Positions 29,346-37,984 of a stretch of DNA of 64,000 nt are shown one piece after another. A model generated the notes under the pieces. That model was not told where the DNA came from. It made no database searches and worked only from the letters and a program-made list of their open reading frames with translations. Numbering within the stretch: position 1 is the first letter of the stretch; each line of letters begins with the position of its first letter. The stretch is from NCBI RefSeq assembly GCF_019050325.1, contig NZ_VOMB01000023.1, forward strand, positions 1-64,000, written 5' to 3'. This stretch comes from [Mycobacterium] fortunisiensis. GTDB taxonomy: Bacteria > Actinomycetota > Actinomycetes > Mycobacteriales > Mycobacteriaceae. Position numbers and translations under genes: made by a program.

Positions 29346-30653
29346 GTGACTATCGCACCGGAGCTGGTTGCCGATGAGGCGACGGCTGCCCCTGGCCAGA
29401 CCGTACGTACCGCCGTCCTCGCCAGCGTCGTCGGCACCACGATCGAGTGGTACGACTTCTTCCTCTACGCCACAGCGGCCAGCCTGGTGTTCAACCATGC
29501 GTTCTTCCCCGACCAGAGCTCGTTCGTCGGAACCATGCTGGCCTTCGCGACGTTCGCCGTCGGTTTCCTGGTGCGACCCATCGGCGGTTTCGTCTTCGGG
29601 CACGTCGGGGATCGCATCGGCCGCAAACGCACCCTGGCGCTGACGATGCTGCTGATGGGTGGTGCCACCGCGCTCATGGGGCTGCTGCCCACCGCGGCGC
29701 AGATCGGCGTGCTGGCCCCCATCCTGTTACTGCTGCTGCGCATCGTGCAGGGCTTCGCGCTCGGCGGTGAGTGGGCCGGCGCGGTGCTGCTGGCCGTCGA
29801 ACACAGCCCGCGGGGGCGACGTGGGCTGTTCGGCAGCATTCCGCAGATTGGGCTGGCGCTGGGTCTGGCGTTGGGCACCGGCGTGTTCGTGCTCCTGCAA
29901 CTGTGGCTCTCGCCCGAGGCGTTCCTGGCCTACGGCTCGCGCATCGCGTTCCTGTTCAGCATCGCGTTGGTGATCTTCGGTGTCGTGGTGCGGTTCCGGG
30001 TGGCCGAGACGCCCGCGTTCGAGAAGATCCGCCGTGACGACGCCCGTGCGGCAGTCCCCGTCAAGGAGATCTTCCGGCCTCCGACGTTGCGGACGACCGT
30101 GCTCGGGCTGCTGTCACGCTGGGGCGAGGGCGCGGCATACAACACCTGGGGCGTGTTCACCATCGCCTACGCCACCACCACCCTGCACCTGGACAAGGTG
30201 CCGGTGCTGATCGTCGTCACCGTCGCGGCGCTGCTGATGGCCGCCCTGCTGCCGGTGTCGGGGTGGCTGGCCGACCGGTTCAGTCCACGTGCGGTGTACG
30301 GCACCGGCATCGCCGCCTACGGCCTGGCGGTGTTCCCGGCCTTCGCACTGTTCAACACCGGCAGCATCACGGCGTACGCGATCGGAATGGTGTTGGCGTT
30401 CGGCATCATTCACGCGTGGTTCTACGGCGCCCAGGGCACGCTGTACGCGTCGCTGTTCCCGACCCGCACCCGTTACACCGGACTCTCGACGGTCTACCAG
30501 CTCTCCGGGGTGTACGCGTCGGGACTGACCCCGATGATCCTCACCGCGCTGATCGCCGTCGGCGGCGGCTCGCCCTGGTTGGCGTGCGGGTATCTGGTGG
30601 CCACCGCGGCCATCAGCGTCGTCGCCACCTGGCTGCTGCGGCCCGAGTACTGA
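29346..30653 (+). CDS. MHS-family MFS metabolite:proton symporter
   Basis: A 435-residue, 12-helix transporter of the metabolite:H+ symporter family (ProP/ShiA/KgtP relatives): VVGTTIEWYDFFLYATAASLVF, GFLVRPIGGFVFGHVGDRIGRKRTL and RIVQGFALGGEWAGAVLLAVEHSP are diagnostic. It imports small organic solutes (betaine, shikimate, 2-oxoacids or citrate); proximity to kgd could hint at an organic acid but this is only inference. GTG 29346. Not present at this place in M. tuberculosis. Confidence 0.92.
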   Translation: MTIAPELVADEATAAPGQTVRTAVLASVVGTTIEWYDFFLYATAASLVFNHAFFPDQSSFVGTMLAFATFAVGFLVRPIGGFVFGHVGDRIGRKRTLALTMLLMGGATALMGLLPTAAQIGVLAPILLLLLRIVQGFALGGEWAGAVLLAVEHSPRGRRGLFGSIPQIGLALGLALGTGVFVLLQLWLSPEAFLAYGSRIAFLFSIALVIFGVVVRFRVAETPAFEKIRRDDARAAVPVKEIFRPPTLRTTVLGLLSRWGEGAAYNTWGVFTIAYATTTLHLDKVPVLIVVTVAALLMAALLPVSGWLADRFSPRAVYGTGIAAYGLAVFPAFALFNTGSITAYAIGMVLAFGIIHAWFYGAQGTLYASLFPTRTRYTGLSTVYQLSGVYASGLTPMILTALIAVGGGSPWLACGYLVATAAISVVATWLLRPEY

Positions 30654-30669
30654 TGGGTGTCAGCGACGC

Positions 30670-31431
30670 TCAGCCGGTCAACACCAGCGGGCCCGTCTCG
30701 GTGATCGCCACGGTGTTCTCGGTGTGGGCGGTGCGCGAGCCGTCGGCTGACCGGATGGTCCAGCCGTCCGGGTCGTAGACGATGCGGTCGGTGCCGGCGG
30801 CAAGCCAGGGTTCCAGCGCCAGCGTCATCCCCGCGCGCAGCTTCATGCCGCGGCCGGGTGTGCCCCGGTTCGGCACGTGCGGATCCTCGTGCATGGTGCG
30901 GCCCAGTCCGTGGCCGCCGAACTCGACGTTGACCGGGTAGCCGTAATCGGCGGCGACGGCTCCGATGGCAGCCGAGATGTCGCCCAAACGGTTGCCCGGC
31001 CGGGCCGCCGCGGTCCCCGCGGTCAGGGCCTCCTCGGTGGCGCGGACCAGGCGCACGTCGGCGGCCGCGGGCGTCCCGACGATCACGGTGCGCGCCGCGT
31101 CGGCCACCCAGCCGTCGACGGACACCGCGAAGTCCATGCTCAGCACGTCACCGTCGCACATCCGGTAGTCGTGTGGAAGACCGTGCAGCACAGCGTCATT
31201 CACCGACAGGCAGATGACGTTGCGGAACGGGCCGCGGCCGAACGACGGGTCGTAGTCCCAGTAGCACGACTCGGCGCCGCGTTGCGTGACCATGGTGCGG
31301 GCATGGTGTTCGAGGTCGAGCAGGTTGACCCCGACGTCGGCGAGCCCACTCAACGTGGTGAGCACCTCGGCCACGAAGCGGCCGGTGACCCGCATCTTCT
31401 CGATCTCGGCAGCGGTCTTCAGTTCGATCAC
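30670..31431 (-). CDS. map: Type I methionine aminopeptidase
   Basis: A 253-residue MetAP that removes the initiator Met. Metal ligands are all present: Asp100, Asp111, His174, Glu207, Glu238, with His83 in NDAVLHGLP. It lacks the N-terminal SH3/zinc extension of the longer actinobacterial MetAP. Mycobacteria have other map genes elsewhere, so this is probably an extra copy. It diverges from an XRE regulator across a 72-base gap with two near-identical operators, and occupies the place of relBE in M. tuberculosis. It converges on the MHS gene. Confidence 0.92.
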   Translation of the reverse strand: MIELKTAAEIEKMRVTGRFVAEVLTTLSGLADVGVNLLDLEHHARTMVTQRGAESCYWDYDPSFGRGPFRNVICLSVNDAVLHGLPHDYRMCDGDVLSMDFAVSVDGWVADAARTVIVGTPAAADVRLVRATEEALTAGTAAARPGNRLGDISAAIGAVAADYGYPVNVEFGGHGLGRTMHEDPHVPNRGTPGRGMKLRAGMTLALEPWLAAGTDRIVYDPDGWTIRSADGSRTAHTENTVAITETGPLVLTG

Positions 31432-31449
31432 GTCCGGCCCTTTCGGTGC

Positions 31450-31486
31450 GGTATTTAAATACCAACCCTAGCGGTATATAAATACC
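31450..31486. promoter_or_regulatory. Pair of 14-bp operators between map and XRE gene
   Basis: GGTATTTAAATACC (31450-31463) is a perfect palindrome and GGTATATAAATACC (31473-31486) differs from it by one base. Centres are 23 bases apart. The second lies just before TACCGT (31492-31497), a -10 six bases from the XRE GTG; the first lies 18 bases from the map start. Both promoters would be covered. Confidence 0.78.
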
Positions 31487-31503
31487 GACGCTACCGTGGT
31501 GTC

Positions 31504-31764
31504 GTGGTCCGCACCCCGCTCACGCCCGCCCAGATCGCCGCGGGTCGCCGGCTCGGCGCGGCGTTGCGCAGCGCACGCGGTGACCGCACCCTCGACGACG
31601 TCGCACACTGCGCCGGCATCTCCCCCGAGACGCTGCGCAAGATCGAAACCGGTCGGCTGCCCTCCCCCGCATTCGGCACCATCATCGGTTTGAGCGACGC
31701 CCTCGACATCCCGCTGGACGCCCTGGCCGAGGTGTGGCGACCGACGGCCGCGGCAGCGTCCTAG
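31504..31764 (+). CDS. XRE-family helix-turn-helix regulator
   Basis: An 86-residue single-domain DNA-binding protein: LTPAQIAAGRRLGAALRSARGDRTLDDVAHCAGISPETLRKIETGRLPSPAFGTIIGLSDALDIPLDAL is a full Cro/CI-type five-helix bundle with no ligand or toxin domain. GTG 31504, probably leaderless. The gap to the divergent map gene carries two operator copies, so it likely represses both itself and map. Confidence 0.9.
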   Translation: MVRTPLTPAQIAAGRRLGAALRSARGDRTLDDVAHCAGISPETLRKIETGRLPSPAFGTIIGLSDALDIPLDALAEVWRPTAAAAS

Positions 31765-31852
31765 CCCACCGCGACCACACCGGCCGGCTCAGACGGAACC
31801 GCGGGTACCGGCTAATCTCGACACAAGTCGAACGACACACAAGGGAGTGGGC

Positions 31853-32677
31853 ATGGAAGGCTTCGCCGGAAAAGTCGCCGTCGTCACGGGCGCCGGATCA
31901 GGCATCGGACAGGCACTGGCCATCGAACTCGGACGCTCGGGCGCCAAACTGGCGATCAGCGACGTCGACACCGAGGGCCTGGCAGTCACCGAGGAGCGGC
32001 TCAAGGCGATCGGCGCCGAGGTGAAAGCCGACCGGCTCGACGTCACCGAACGCGAGGCGTTCCTGCTCTACGCCGACGCCGTCAAAGAACATTTCGGCAA
32101 GGTCAACCAGATCTACAACAACGCCGGCATCGCGTTCACCGGCGATGTCGAGGTCAGCCAGTTCAAGGACATCGAGCGGGTGATGGACGTCGACTACTGG
32201 GGCGTCGTCAACGGCACCAAGGCGTTCCTGCCGCACCTGATCGCCTCCGGCGACGGTCACATCGTCAACGTCTCCAGCCTGTTCGGCATCTTCTCGGTCC
32301 CCGGCCAGGCCGCCTACAACTCGGCCAAGTTCGCCGTGCGCGGCTTCACCGAGGCGCTGCGCCAGGAGATGGCGATGGCCAAGCATCCGGTCAAGGTGAC
32401 GTGCGTGCACCCCGGCGGCATCAAGACCGCCATCGCGCGCAACTCCACCGCGGCCGAGGGGCTCGACCAGAAGGCACTCGCGGAGGCCTTCGACAAGAAG
32501 CTGGCCAACACCACGCCGCAGCGCGCGGCGAAGATCATCCTGGAAGCGGTGCGCAAGGACAAGGCACGCGTGCTGGTCGGGCCCGACGCCAAGATCCTCG
32601 ACGTGATCGTGCGGATCACCGGCTCGGGATACCAGCGGCTGTTCGCCTCGGTGGTCGGGCGGGCCATGCCGCGCTGA
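31853..32677 (+). CDS. Short-chain dehydrogenase/reductase (Rv1245c-like)
   Basis: A 274-residue classical SDR: cofactor loop TGAGSGIGQ, Asp after the second strand (ISDVDTEG) suggesting NAD(H) preference, NNAG, catalytic Ser in NVSSLFG and the YNSAK active-site pair. Substrate unknown. ATG 31853 follows RBS aagggag (31841-31847); a TAATCT -10 element (31813-31818) lies upstream. Context matches Rv1245c next to lpqZ. Confidence 0.92.
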   Translation: MEGFAGKVAVVTGAGSGIGQALAIELGRSGAKLAISDVDTEGLAVTEERLKAIGAEVKADRLDVTEREAFLLYADAVKEHFGKVNQIYNNAGIAFTGDVEVSQFKDIERVMDVDYWGVVNGTKAFLPHLIASGDGHIVNVSSLFGIFSVPGQAAYNSAKFAVRGFTEALRQEMAMAKHPVKVTCVHPGGIKTAIARNSTAAEGLDQKALAEAFDKKLANTTPQRAAKIILEAVRKDKARVLVGPDAKILDVIVRITGSGYQRLFASVVGRAMPR

Positions 32678-32692
32678 CGCGCACTCGTGGGC

Positions 32693-32755
32693 CGCGAGCG
32701 TGCGCAGATTGCCGCTGATTTGCGGCGTGGCGGGCAGCAGACACGCACGATCACG
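32693..32755. repeat. 63-bp inverted-repeat element, copy 2
   Basis: The left arm CGCGAGCGTGCGC (32693-32705) is identical to that of the copy at 29217. After exactly the same 37-base distance comes ACGCACGATCACG (32743-32755), matching the right arm at 10 of 13 positions. The middle again has TGCCG and CAGCA at the same spacing, plus an inner hairpin GCCGC-tgattt-GCGGC. It fills the gap between convergent SDR and lpqZ genes. Confidence 0.7.
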
Positions 32756-32769
32756 GTGCCAGGGGGAGG

Positions 32770-33612
32770 TCAGTGGCCGAGGGGGTTGGCCTGCAGGAAC
32801 TCGTCGGCCACCGCACCGGGATCGGCGCCCTCGGCAACCTGGCGGCGCATGTCGGCCAACGAACCGGTGTCGAGCACCCCGGCGATCTCGTTGAGCGCCA
32901 GCACCTGACGTTCGTCGAGCGTGTTGCGGCGGTACAGCGGCACCACGTTCTCGCCGCGGACCAATGCGGTCTTGTCCGACAGCACGGTCAGCTCCGACGG
33001 GATGGCCGGATCAGCCGTCGTCGCCCAGGCCGCATTGACGGTCCCGGCATTCAGTGCCGCGAACAGGCTCTTGCGGTCGGGGAACGTACGAGGCGCGGCC
33101 GGCTCGCACAGACCGATCTGTGTGGGAACCTGTGCCGTGGCCAGTGCGCCCGGGCGGACCTCTGCGCAATGCCGGCGCACCACGCTCAGATCGGTACCGC
33201 CCCACTTCGACGCGGTGGCCTCGGTGACCACCAGTACCGGTTTGTCCTGCGCCGACATGGTGTAGTCACCGGCCGCAACGCCCTCGGGCAGTGCCGCCAC
33301 CAGATCCCGGTAGACCTGCTCGTCCGACCGGGCCGTGGCACCCGGGTTCAAGGCGGTCAGGAACCGGCCGGTGAATCCCGGTTGCACGGTGATCGACCCG
33401 GAATCCAGTACCCCCAGCGAGCCATCGCTGTCGCTGACCGCCGCCGGGGTGCCGTAGTAGCGCAGCGCGGCCGCGTACAGATGGCCGAGCAGCGCCGACT
33501 CCGGCGTCGGCCCCGCCCCGACCGTCACCGCAGCCGGGCCCGAATGGCCGCCGCACCCGGCTGTCACCAGGGCAGACAGCACCACCAGCGCCAACGCCAG
33601 GGTGCGGCGCAT
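32770..33612 (-). CDS. lpqZ: Lipoprotein LpqZ, glycine-betaine-type substrate-binding domain
   Basis: A 280-residue lipoprotein: short signal peptide with lipobox LVTAGC (Cys20), then an OpuAC-like periplasmic binding fold (SALLGHLYAAALRYYGTPAAV ... FPDRKSLFAALNAGTVNAAWATTADPAIP ... LVRGENVVPLYRRNTLDERQVLALNEIAGVLDT). Such domains bind quaternary amines for osmoprotection; no permease is adjacent. Matches Rv1244 in place and type. Eight bases downstream of the malic enzyme gene in the same direction. Confidence 0.9.
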   Translation of the reverse strand: MRRTLALALVVLSALVTAGCGGHSGPAAVTVGAGPTPESALLGHLYAAALRYYGTPAAVSDSDGSLGVLDSGSITVQPGFTGRFLTALNPGATARSDEQVYRDLVAALPEGVAAGDYTMSAQDKPVLVVTEATASKWGGTDLSVVRRHCAEVRPGALATAQVPTQIGLCEPAAPRTFPDRKSLFAALNAGTVNAAWATTADPAIPSELTVLSDKTALVRGENVVPLYRRNTLDERQVLALNEIAGVLDTGSLADMRRQVAEGADPGAVADEFLQANPLGH

Positions 33613-33620
33613 GCGTGAAC

Positions 33621-34817
33621 TCAGGATTCAGACGCCGCCGCGACTGCGGCTGCCACCGCTGGGCCGACCCGCGGGTCCAGCGCGCTGGGCACGATGTGAT
33701 CGACCGCGAGATCGTCACCGACCACCGAGAAGATCGCCTCGGCCGCGGCCACCTTCATCGCCTCGGTGATACGCCGCGCACCCGCATCGAGGGCACCGCG
33801 GAACACCCCCGGGAAGGCCAGCACATTGTTGATCTGATTGGGAAAGTCGCTGCGCCCGGTCGCCACCACCGCGGCGTACTTACGCGCCGCATCCGGATGG
33901 ATCTCCGGATCCGGGTTCGACAACGCGAACACGATGCAGTTCGGCGCCATCGTGGCGATGAGCTCCTCGGGCACCACACCGGCCGACACCCCGAGGAATA
34001 CATCAGCACCCTGTAGCGCCTCGGCCACCCCACCGGTGAGCTTGCGCGGATTGGTGCGCCCGGCCAACTCGGCCTTGAAACTGTTGAGGTTGTCGCGGCC
34101 GGTGTGCACGATGCCCTGCGAATCAAGCACGACGACGTCGTTGATGCCCTTGTTCAGCAGAATGTTGGCACATGCCACCCCCGCCGCGCCGGCACCGGAG
34201 ATCACCACCCGCAGGGAATGGATGTCACGCTGGAGCGCCTTGGTGGCACCGATCAGCGCGGCGAGCACCACGATCGCGGTGCCGTGCTGATCGTCGTGCA
34301 TCACCGGGCAATCCAGCGCCTCGATGACCCGGCGCTCGATCTCGAAGCAGCGCGGTGCCGAGATGTCCTCCAGGTTCACCGCGCCGAACGTCGGACGCAG
34401 CCGGATCAGGGTCTCGACGATCTCATCAGGATCCTTGGTGTCGAGCACGATCGGGATCGAGTTCAACCCGCCGAACGTCTTGAACAGCGCACTCTTGCCT
34501 TCCATCACCGGCAGCGACGCGGCCGGGCCGATGTCACCCAGGCCCAACACCGCACTGCCGTCGCTGACCACCGCCACCAACCGATTGGCCCAGGTGTACT
34601 TGGCCGCCAGGGTGTGATCGGTGGCGATGGCCCGGCTGACCTGGGCCACGCCCGGGGTATAGGCAATCGACAACGCCCGCTGGGTGTCCAGCGGCGCCTT
34701 CAACTCGACCGAGAGTTTTCCGCCTTCATGAGCATCGAAGATCTCGGCGTCATCGATGACAACTTGCGGGGTGCGCTCCGAGCGCTCGGGCGAGGACACG
34801 ACTGTACTTTCCGACAC
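33621..34817 (-). CDS. NAD(P)-dependent malic enzyme
   Basis: About 398 residues. It converts malate to pyruvate, CO2 and NAD(P)H. Core features: SIAYTPGVAQVSRAI (catalytic Tyr), DGSAVLGLGDIGPAASLPVMEGKSALFK, NLEDISAPRCFEIE and DDQHGTAIVVLAAL (metal acidic residues), and the cofactor loop SGAGAAGVACANILL. It lacks the C-terminal phosphotransacetylase-like domain of long MaeB forms. GTG 34815-34817 is preferred over a TTG at 34835. In M. tuberculosis this place holds mdh. Confidence 0.9.
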   Translation of the reverse strand: MSESTVVSSPERSERTPQVVIDDAEIFDAHEGGKLSVELKAPLDTQRALSIAYTPGVAQVSRAIATDHTLAAKYTWANRLVAVVSDGSAVLGLGDIGPAASLPVMEGKSALFKTFGGLNSIPIVLDTKDPDEIVETLIRLRPTFGAVNLEDISAPRCFEIERRVIEALDCPVMHDDQHGTAIVVLAALIGATKALQRDIHSLRVVISGAGAAGVACANILLNKGINDVVVLDSQGIVHTGRDNLNSFKAELAGRTNPRKLTGGVAEALQGADVFLGVSAGVVPEELIATMAPNCIVFALSNPDPEIHPDAARKYAAVVATGRSDFPNQINNVLAFPGVFRGALDAGARRITEAMKVAAAEAIFSVVGDDLAVDHIVPSALDPRVGPAVAAAVAAASES

Positions 34818-34873
34818 CGCGCAAGGGTACTTCAAGCCCCAATCTCACCGGGTCGGGTTCCCCAGCCGTGAGC

Positions 34874-34901
34874 GTTACGCAACAGTAACTTCGCGTAGCA
34901 T
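34874..34901 (+). promoter_or_regulatory. Inverted repeat and -10 element upstream of corA
   Basis: GTTAC (34874-34878) and GTAAC (34885-34889) are spaced by 6 bases, followed by TAGCAT (34896-34901), a good -10 about 80 bases before corA. The resulting leader of about 75 bases has no clear riboswitch fold by eye. The rest of the gap 34818-34981 shows no gene. Confidence 0.4.
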
Positions 34902-34981
34902 TCGATGTGCGCTGATCAGGTTGGGAGCACACCGCATAGGTGCCGCATCGGTAAGGTCGCCGCAAAGGAAGGTCGCAGTCC

Positions 34982-36085
34982 ATGCCCTCATTCCGCGCCC
35001 TGCCGCCGGGCCTGCGCCCCACCACCCGCACCCGGCCCACACCACCTGACCCCAAGTCGATCCACGTTCCGGTGGCACAGGCCATGGTCGATTGCGGTGT
35101 GTACTGCGGCGGTGACCGGCTCCCCGGCAAGTACACCCACGCCGCAGCGCTGAACAAGGTCCGCGAATTGCAGCGGGCGGGGCAGAAGGCGTTCGTCTGG
35201 ATCGGCCTGCACGAACCCGACGAGTTCCAGATGCAGGCGGTGGCAGACGTTTTCGGCCTGCACGAGCTGGCAGTGGAAGACGCCGTGCACGCGCATCAGC
35301 GCCCCAAGCTGGAGCGCTACGACACCACCCTGTTCCTGGTCCTCAAGACCATCACCTACGTCGAACACGAGTCGGTGGCGCTGGCCCGCGAAATCGTCGA
35401 GACCGGGGAGATCATGATCTTCGTCGGCCCGGACTTCGTGGTCACGGTGCGCCACGGCGAACACGGCGGACTCGCCGGCGTGCGCAGGCGGCTCGATTCC
35501 GCACCGGCGATCCTCAAGCTGGGGCCGTTCGCGGTGATGCACGCGATCGCCGACCACGTGGTGGACAGCTACCTCGACGTCACCGACCTGATGGAAACCG
35601 ACATCGACGCCATGGAGGAGGACATCTTCTCCCCGCGCACCCGCACCAACATCGAGTCCATCTACCTGCTCAAGCGCGAGGTGGTCGAGATGCGCCGCGC
35701 GGTGGCCCCGCTGACCCTGGCGCTGGCCCGCCTGCTCAGCGACCACAACGACCTGATCTCCGTGGAGGTGCGCCGGTACATGCGCGACGTGCACGACCAC
35801 AACGTGCAGGCCTCCGACCGGGTCACCAGCTACGACGAGATGCTCAGCTCGCTGGTGCAGGCCGCGCTCGGCAAGGTCGCGATGCAGCAGAACGTGGACA
35901 TGCGCAAGATCTCGGCGTGGGTGGCGATCGCCGCCGTGCCGACCGCCATGGCCGGGATCTACGGGATGAACTTCGAGCACATGCCCGAATTAGCGTGGAC
36001 CTGGGGCTATCCCGCGGTGCTGCTGCTGATGGCCACGGTCTGCTTCGTGCTGTACCGCACGTTCCGCCACAACGATTGGCTCTAG
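34982..36085 (+). CDS. corA: CorA-family magnesium/cobalt transporter
   Basis: A 367-residue CorA channel: a long cytosolic N-terminal domain, a stalk helix, and two C-terminal transmembrane helices with the selectivity motif YGMNFEHMPE between them (in place of YGMNF-MPE in most members) and a basic end RTFRHNDW. It takes up Mg2+ or other divalent ions as a pentamer. ATG 34982. Length and position match Rv1239c. Confidence 0.95.
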   Translation: MPSFRALPPGLRPTTRTRPTPPDPKSIHVPVAQAMVDCGVYCGGDRLPGKYTHAAALNKVRELQRAGQKAFVWIGLHEPDEFQMQAVADVFGLHELAVEDAVHAHQRPKLERYDTTLFLVLKTITYVEHESVALAREIVETGEIMIFVGPDFVVTVRHGEHGGLAGVRRRLDSAPAILKLGPFAVMHAIADHVVDSYLDVTDLMETDIDAMEEDIFSPRTRTNIESIYLLKREVVEMRRAVAPLTLALARLLSDHNDLISVEVRRYMRDVHDHNVQASDRVTSYDEMLSSLVQAALGKVAMQQNVDMRKISAWVAIAAVPTAMAGIYGMNFEHMPELAWTWGYPAVLLLMATVCFVLYRTFRHNDWL

Positions 36086-36091
36086 CCGCAA

Positions 36092-36712
36092 TCAGCTCGG
36101 GCTGGCCGCCCGCCGGGTCGGATCGAGCACGTCGACCCCGTCGGCCTGCCACGCCTCCCGCATCGCATCGGCACCCTTGAGCCGCACCCAAGCGGCCTCG
36201 GTGGCGGTGATCGGCGTGGCCGACAGCACCGTCACCGCGGACAACGGCTCGGGCAGGCTCACCTCTCCGATATCGCTGGGCCCCAACAGGAATGCGCTGA
36301 ACGGCGCGGCGTCGAACAGTGGCGTCTCGAGGTCGATGAGGGCGTCGGCCTCCAGCACCAGCCCTTCCACCGCGGGGGCGGCGGCCAGCACCGCCAGGGA
36401 ACGAGCCAGCCCACCCGGGGTGGGTCCGCGCAGCGACAGCACCACCTCCGCCCGCGGGCCGTGGATCGGATCGGAGACCAGCTCCGTCGGATCGAACATC
36501 GGGTGCCGCGAACAGCCCAGTGTCACATAGTGATAGAGGTCCGGGCCGGTCCCGCCGCCCGCCTCGGCACCGAGATCCGGCCCGAACCGCAGCACGTCGA
36601 TACGCTCGGTGCCCAGGAAAGTGACGCTGGCGCTGACCGGTTCGGCGGTGATCCCCGCCGCGGCGAAGTGCTCGGACACCTGGGCACGGACCGCAGCCAG
36701 GACGTCGATCAC
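36092..36712 (-). CDS. Suppressor-of-fused (SUFU) domain protein
   Basis: A 206-residue protein of the bacterial SUFU family: VTFLGTERIDVLRFGPD, YHYVTLGCSRHPMFDP, GPRAEVVLSLRG and the end LLGPSDIGEVSLPEPLSAVTVLSATPITATEAAWVRLKGADAMREA. Several bacterial relatives act as immunity proteins or have no known role. GTG 36710-36712 overlaps the sugC stop by four bases, so it is the last gene of the lpqY-sugABC transcript. Confidence 0.8.
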   Translation of the reverse strand: MIDVLAAVRAQVSEHFAAAGITAEPVSASVTFLGTERIDVLRFGPDLGAEAGGGTGPDLYHYVTLGCSRHPMFDPTELVSDPIHGPRAEVVLSLRGPTPGGLARSLAVLAAAPAVEGLVLEADALIDLETPLFDAAPFSAFLLGPSDIGEVSLPEPLSAVTVLSATPITATEAAWVRLKGADAMREAWQADGVDVLDPTRRAASPS

Positions 36713-37980
36713 TGTTCTGTCGGTTCTGCGGGCGAGTCGGTGTCAGACGCGGACGCGGCTTCGGCCTCGGGCTCGGGCTCGGGCGCGGCTTCGGGCTCAA
36801 GCGGCTCGACACGGGTCAGGTTCACCCCGGTTTCGGCATCGAAGATGGCCAACTTGGCGGTGTCGAACGCCAACTGGATCTGCTGGCCGTCGGCCGCCGC
36901 CGATTCCGCCGACACCCGCGCCACGAACTCGTTGACACCGGTCCCGGAATCGGCGGCCAGCTCGGCGAGTTGAGCCGCTTCGGCGCCGGCGCCCTCGACG
37001 GTGAAGTGCACGTACTTGTCGGCCCCGAGCGACTCGACGAATTCGGCGCGCACTCCGAAGCTCAGCGCGCGGATGCGGGCGTACCCGTCGAGCAACGCCG
37101 CGTCTTCCAGATGTTCCGGTCGGATGCCGACAATGATGTTGTCCGGCTTGGGTTGACGGGCCAGCAGCTCATGCACCTGCGGGGTCAAAGTGACCTCGCC
37201 GAACGGCAGCCGGACCCCCACATCGGTGAACGTGGCCGGGAAGAAGTTCATCGCCGGTGATCCGATGAAGCCCGCCACGAACAGGTTCGCCGGATTGTTG
37301 TAGAGCTCGTCGGGTGTGCCGATCTGCTGGATCTCACCGGCCAGCAACACCACCACCCGGTCGCCCAGTGTCATCGCCTCGGTCTGGTCGTGCGTCACGT
37401 AGACCGTGGTGGTGCCCAGCCGGCTCTGCAGCCGCGCGATCTCGGCCCGCATCTGCACCCGCAGTTTGGCGTCCAGGTTGCTCAACGGCTCATCCATCAG
37501 GAATGCCTTGGGGCGCCGCACGATTGCCCGGCCCATCGCCACCCGCTGACGCTGCCCGCCGGACAGCTGCGCGGGCTTACGGTCCAGCAGCTCGCTCAGA
37601 TCCAGGATTTTGGCGGTCTCTTCGACCTTGGCCGCGATCTCGTCCTTCTTGAGTTTGGCGAGGGTGAGCGGGAAGGCGATGTTCTGCCGCACGGTCATGT
37701 GCGGATAGAGCGCGTAGGACTGGAACACCATCGCGATGTCGCGGTCCTTGGGCGCCTTGTCGTTGACCCGCTCGCCACCGATCCGCAGCTCGCCCGACGA
37801 GATGTCCTCAAGCCCGGCAATCATGTTCAGCGTCGTGGACTTACCGCAGCCCGACGGTCCGACCAGGATGATGAACTCCCCGTCGGCGATCGTCATCGAG
37901 AATTCCTTGACGGCCTGCCTGACTCCCCCTGCGCCGTCGGGGTAACTCTTGGTCACCCGGTCCAACACAATCTCGGCCAT
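36709..37980 (-). CDS. sugC: Trehalose ABC importer ATPase SugC
   Basis: A 423-residue MalK-type ATPase. Walker A GPSGCGKST (residues 41-49), Q loop VFQSYALYPH, signature LSGGQRQRV, Walker B AFLMDEPLSNLD and a C-terminal TOBE-like regulatory domain; an acidic Glu/Ala/Pro tail of about 30 residues is extra. Together with SugA, SugB and LpqY it re-imports trehalose released by the antigen 85 mycolyltransferases. Four bases downstream of sugB. Confidence 0.96.
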   Translation of the reverse strand: MAEIVLDRVTKSYPDGAGGVRQAVKEFSMTIADGEFIILVGPSGCGKSTTLNMIAGLEDISSGELRIGGERVNDKAPKDRDIAMVFQSYALYPHMTVRQNIAFPLTLAKLKKDEIAAKVEETAKILDLSELLDRKPAQLSGGQRQRVAMGRAIVRRPKAFLMDEPLSNLDAKLRVQMRAEIARLQSRLGTTTVYVTHDQTEAMTLGDRVVVLLAGEIQQIGTPDELYNNPANLFVAGFIGSPAMNFFPATFTDVGVRLPFGEVTLTPQVHELLARQPKPDNIIVGIRPEHLEDAALLDGYARIRALSFGVRAEFVESLGADKYVHFTVEGAGAEAAQLAELAADSGTGVNEFVARVSAESAAADGQQIQLAFDTAKLAIFDAETGVNLTRVEPLEPEAAPEPEPEAEAASASDTDSPAEPTEQ

Positions 37981-37984
37981 CCAA

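Noticed and set aside
34896..34981. Mg2+ riboswitch (M-box) in the corA leader
   Set aside because: The leader is about 75 bases and none of the conserved M-box loops is recognisable by eye.
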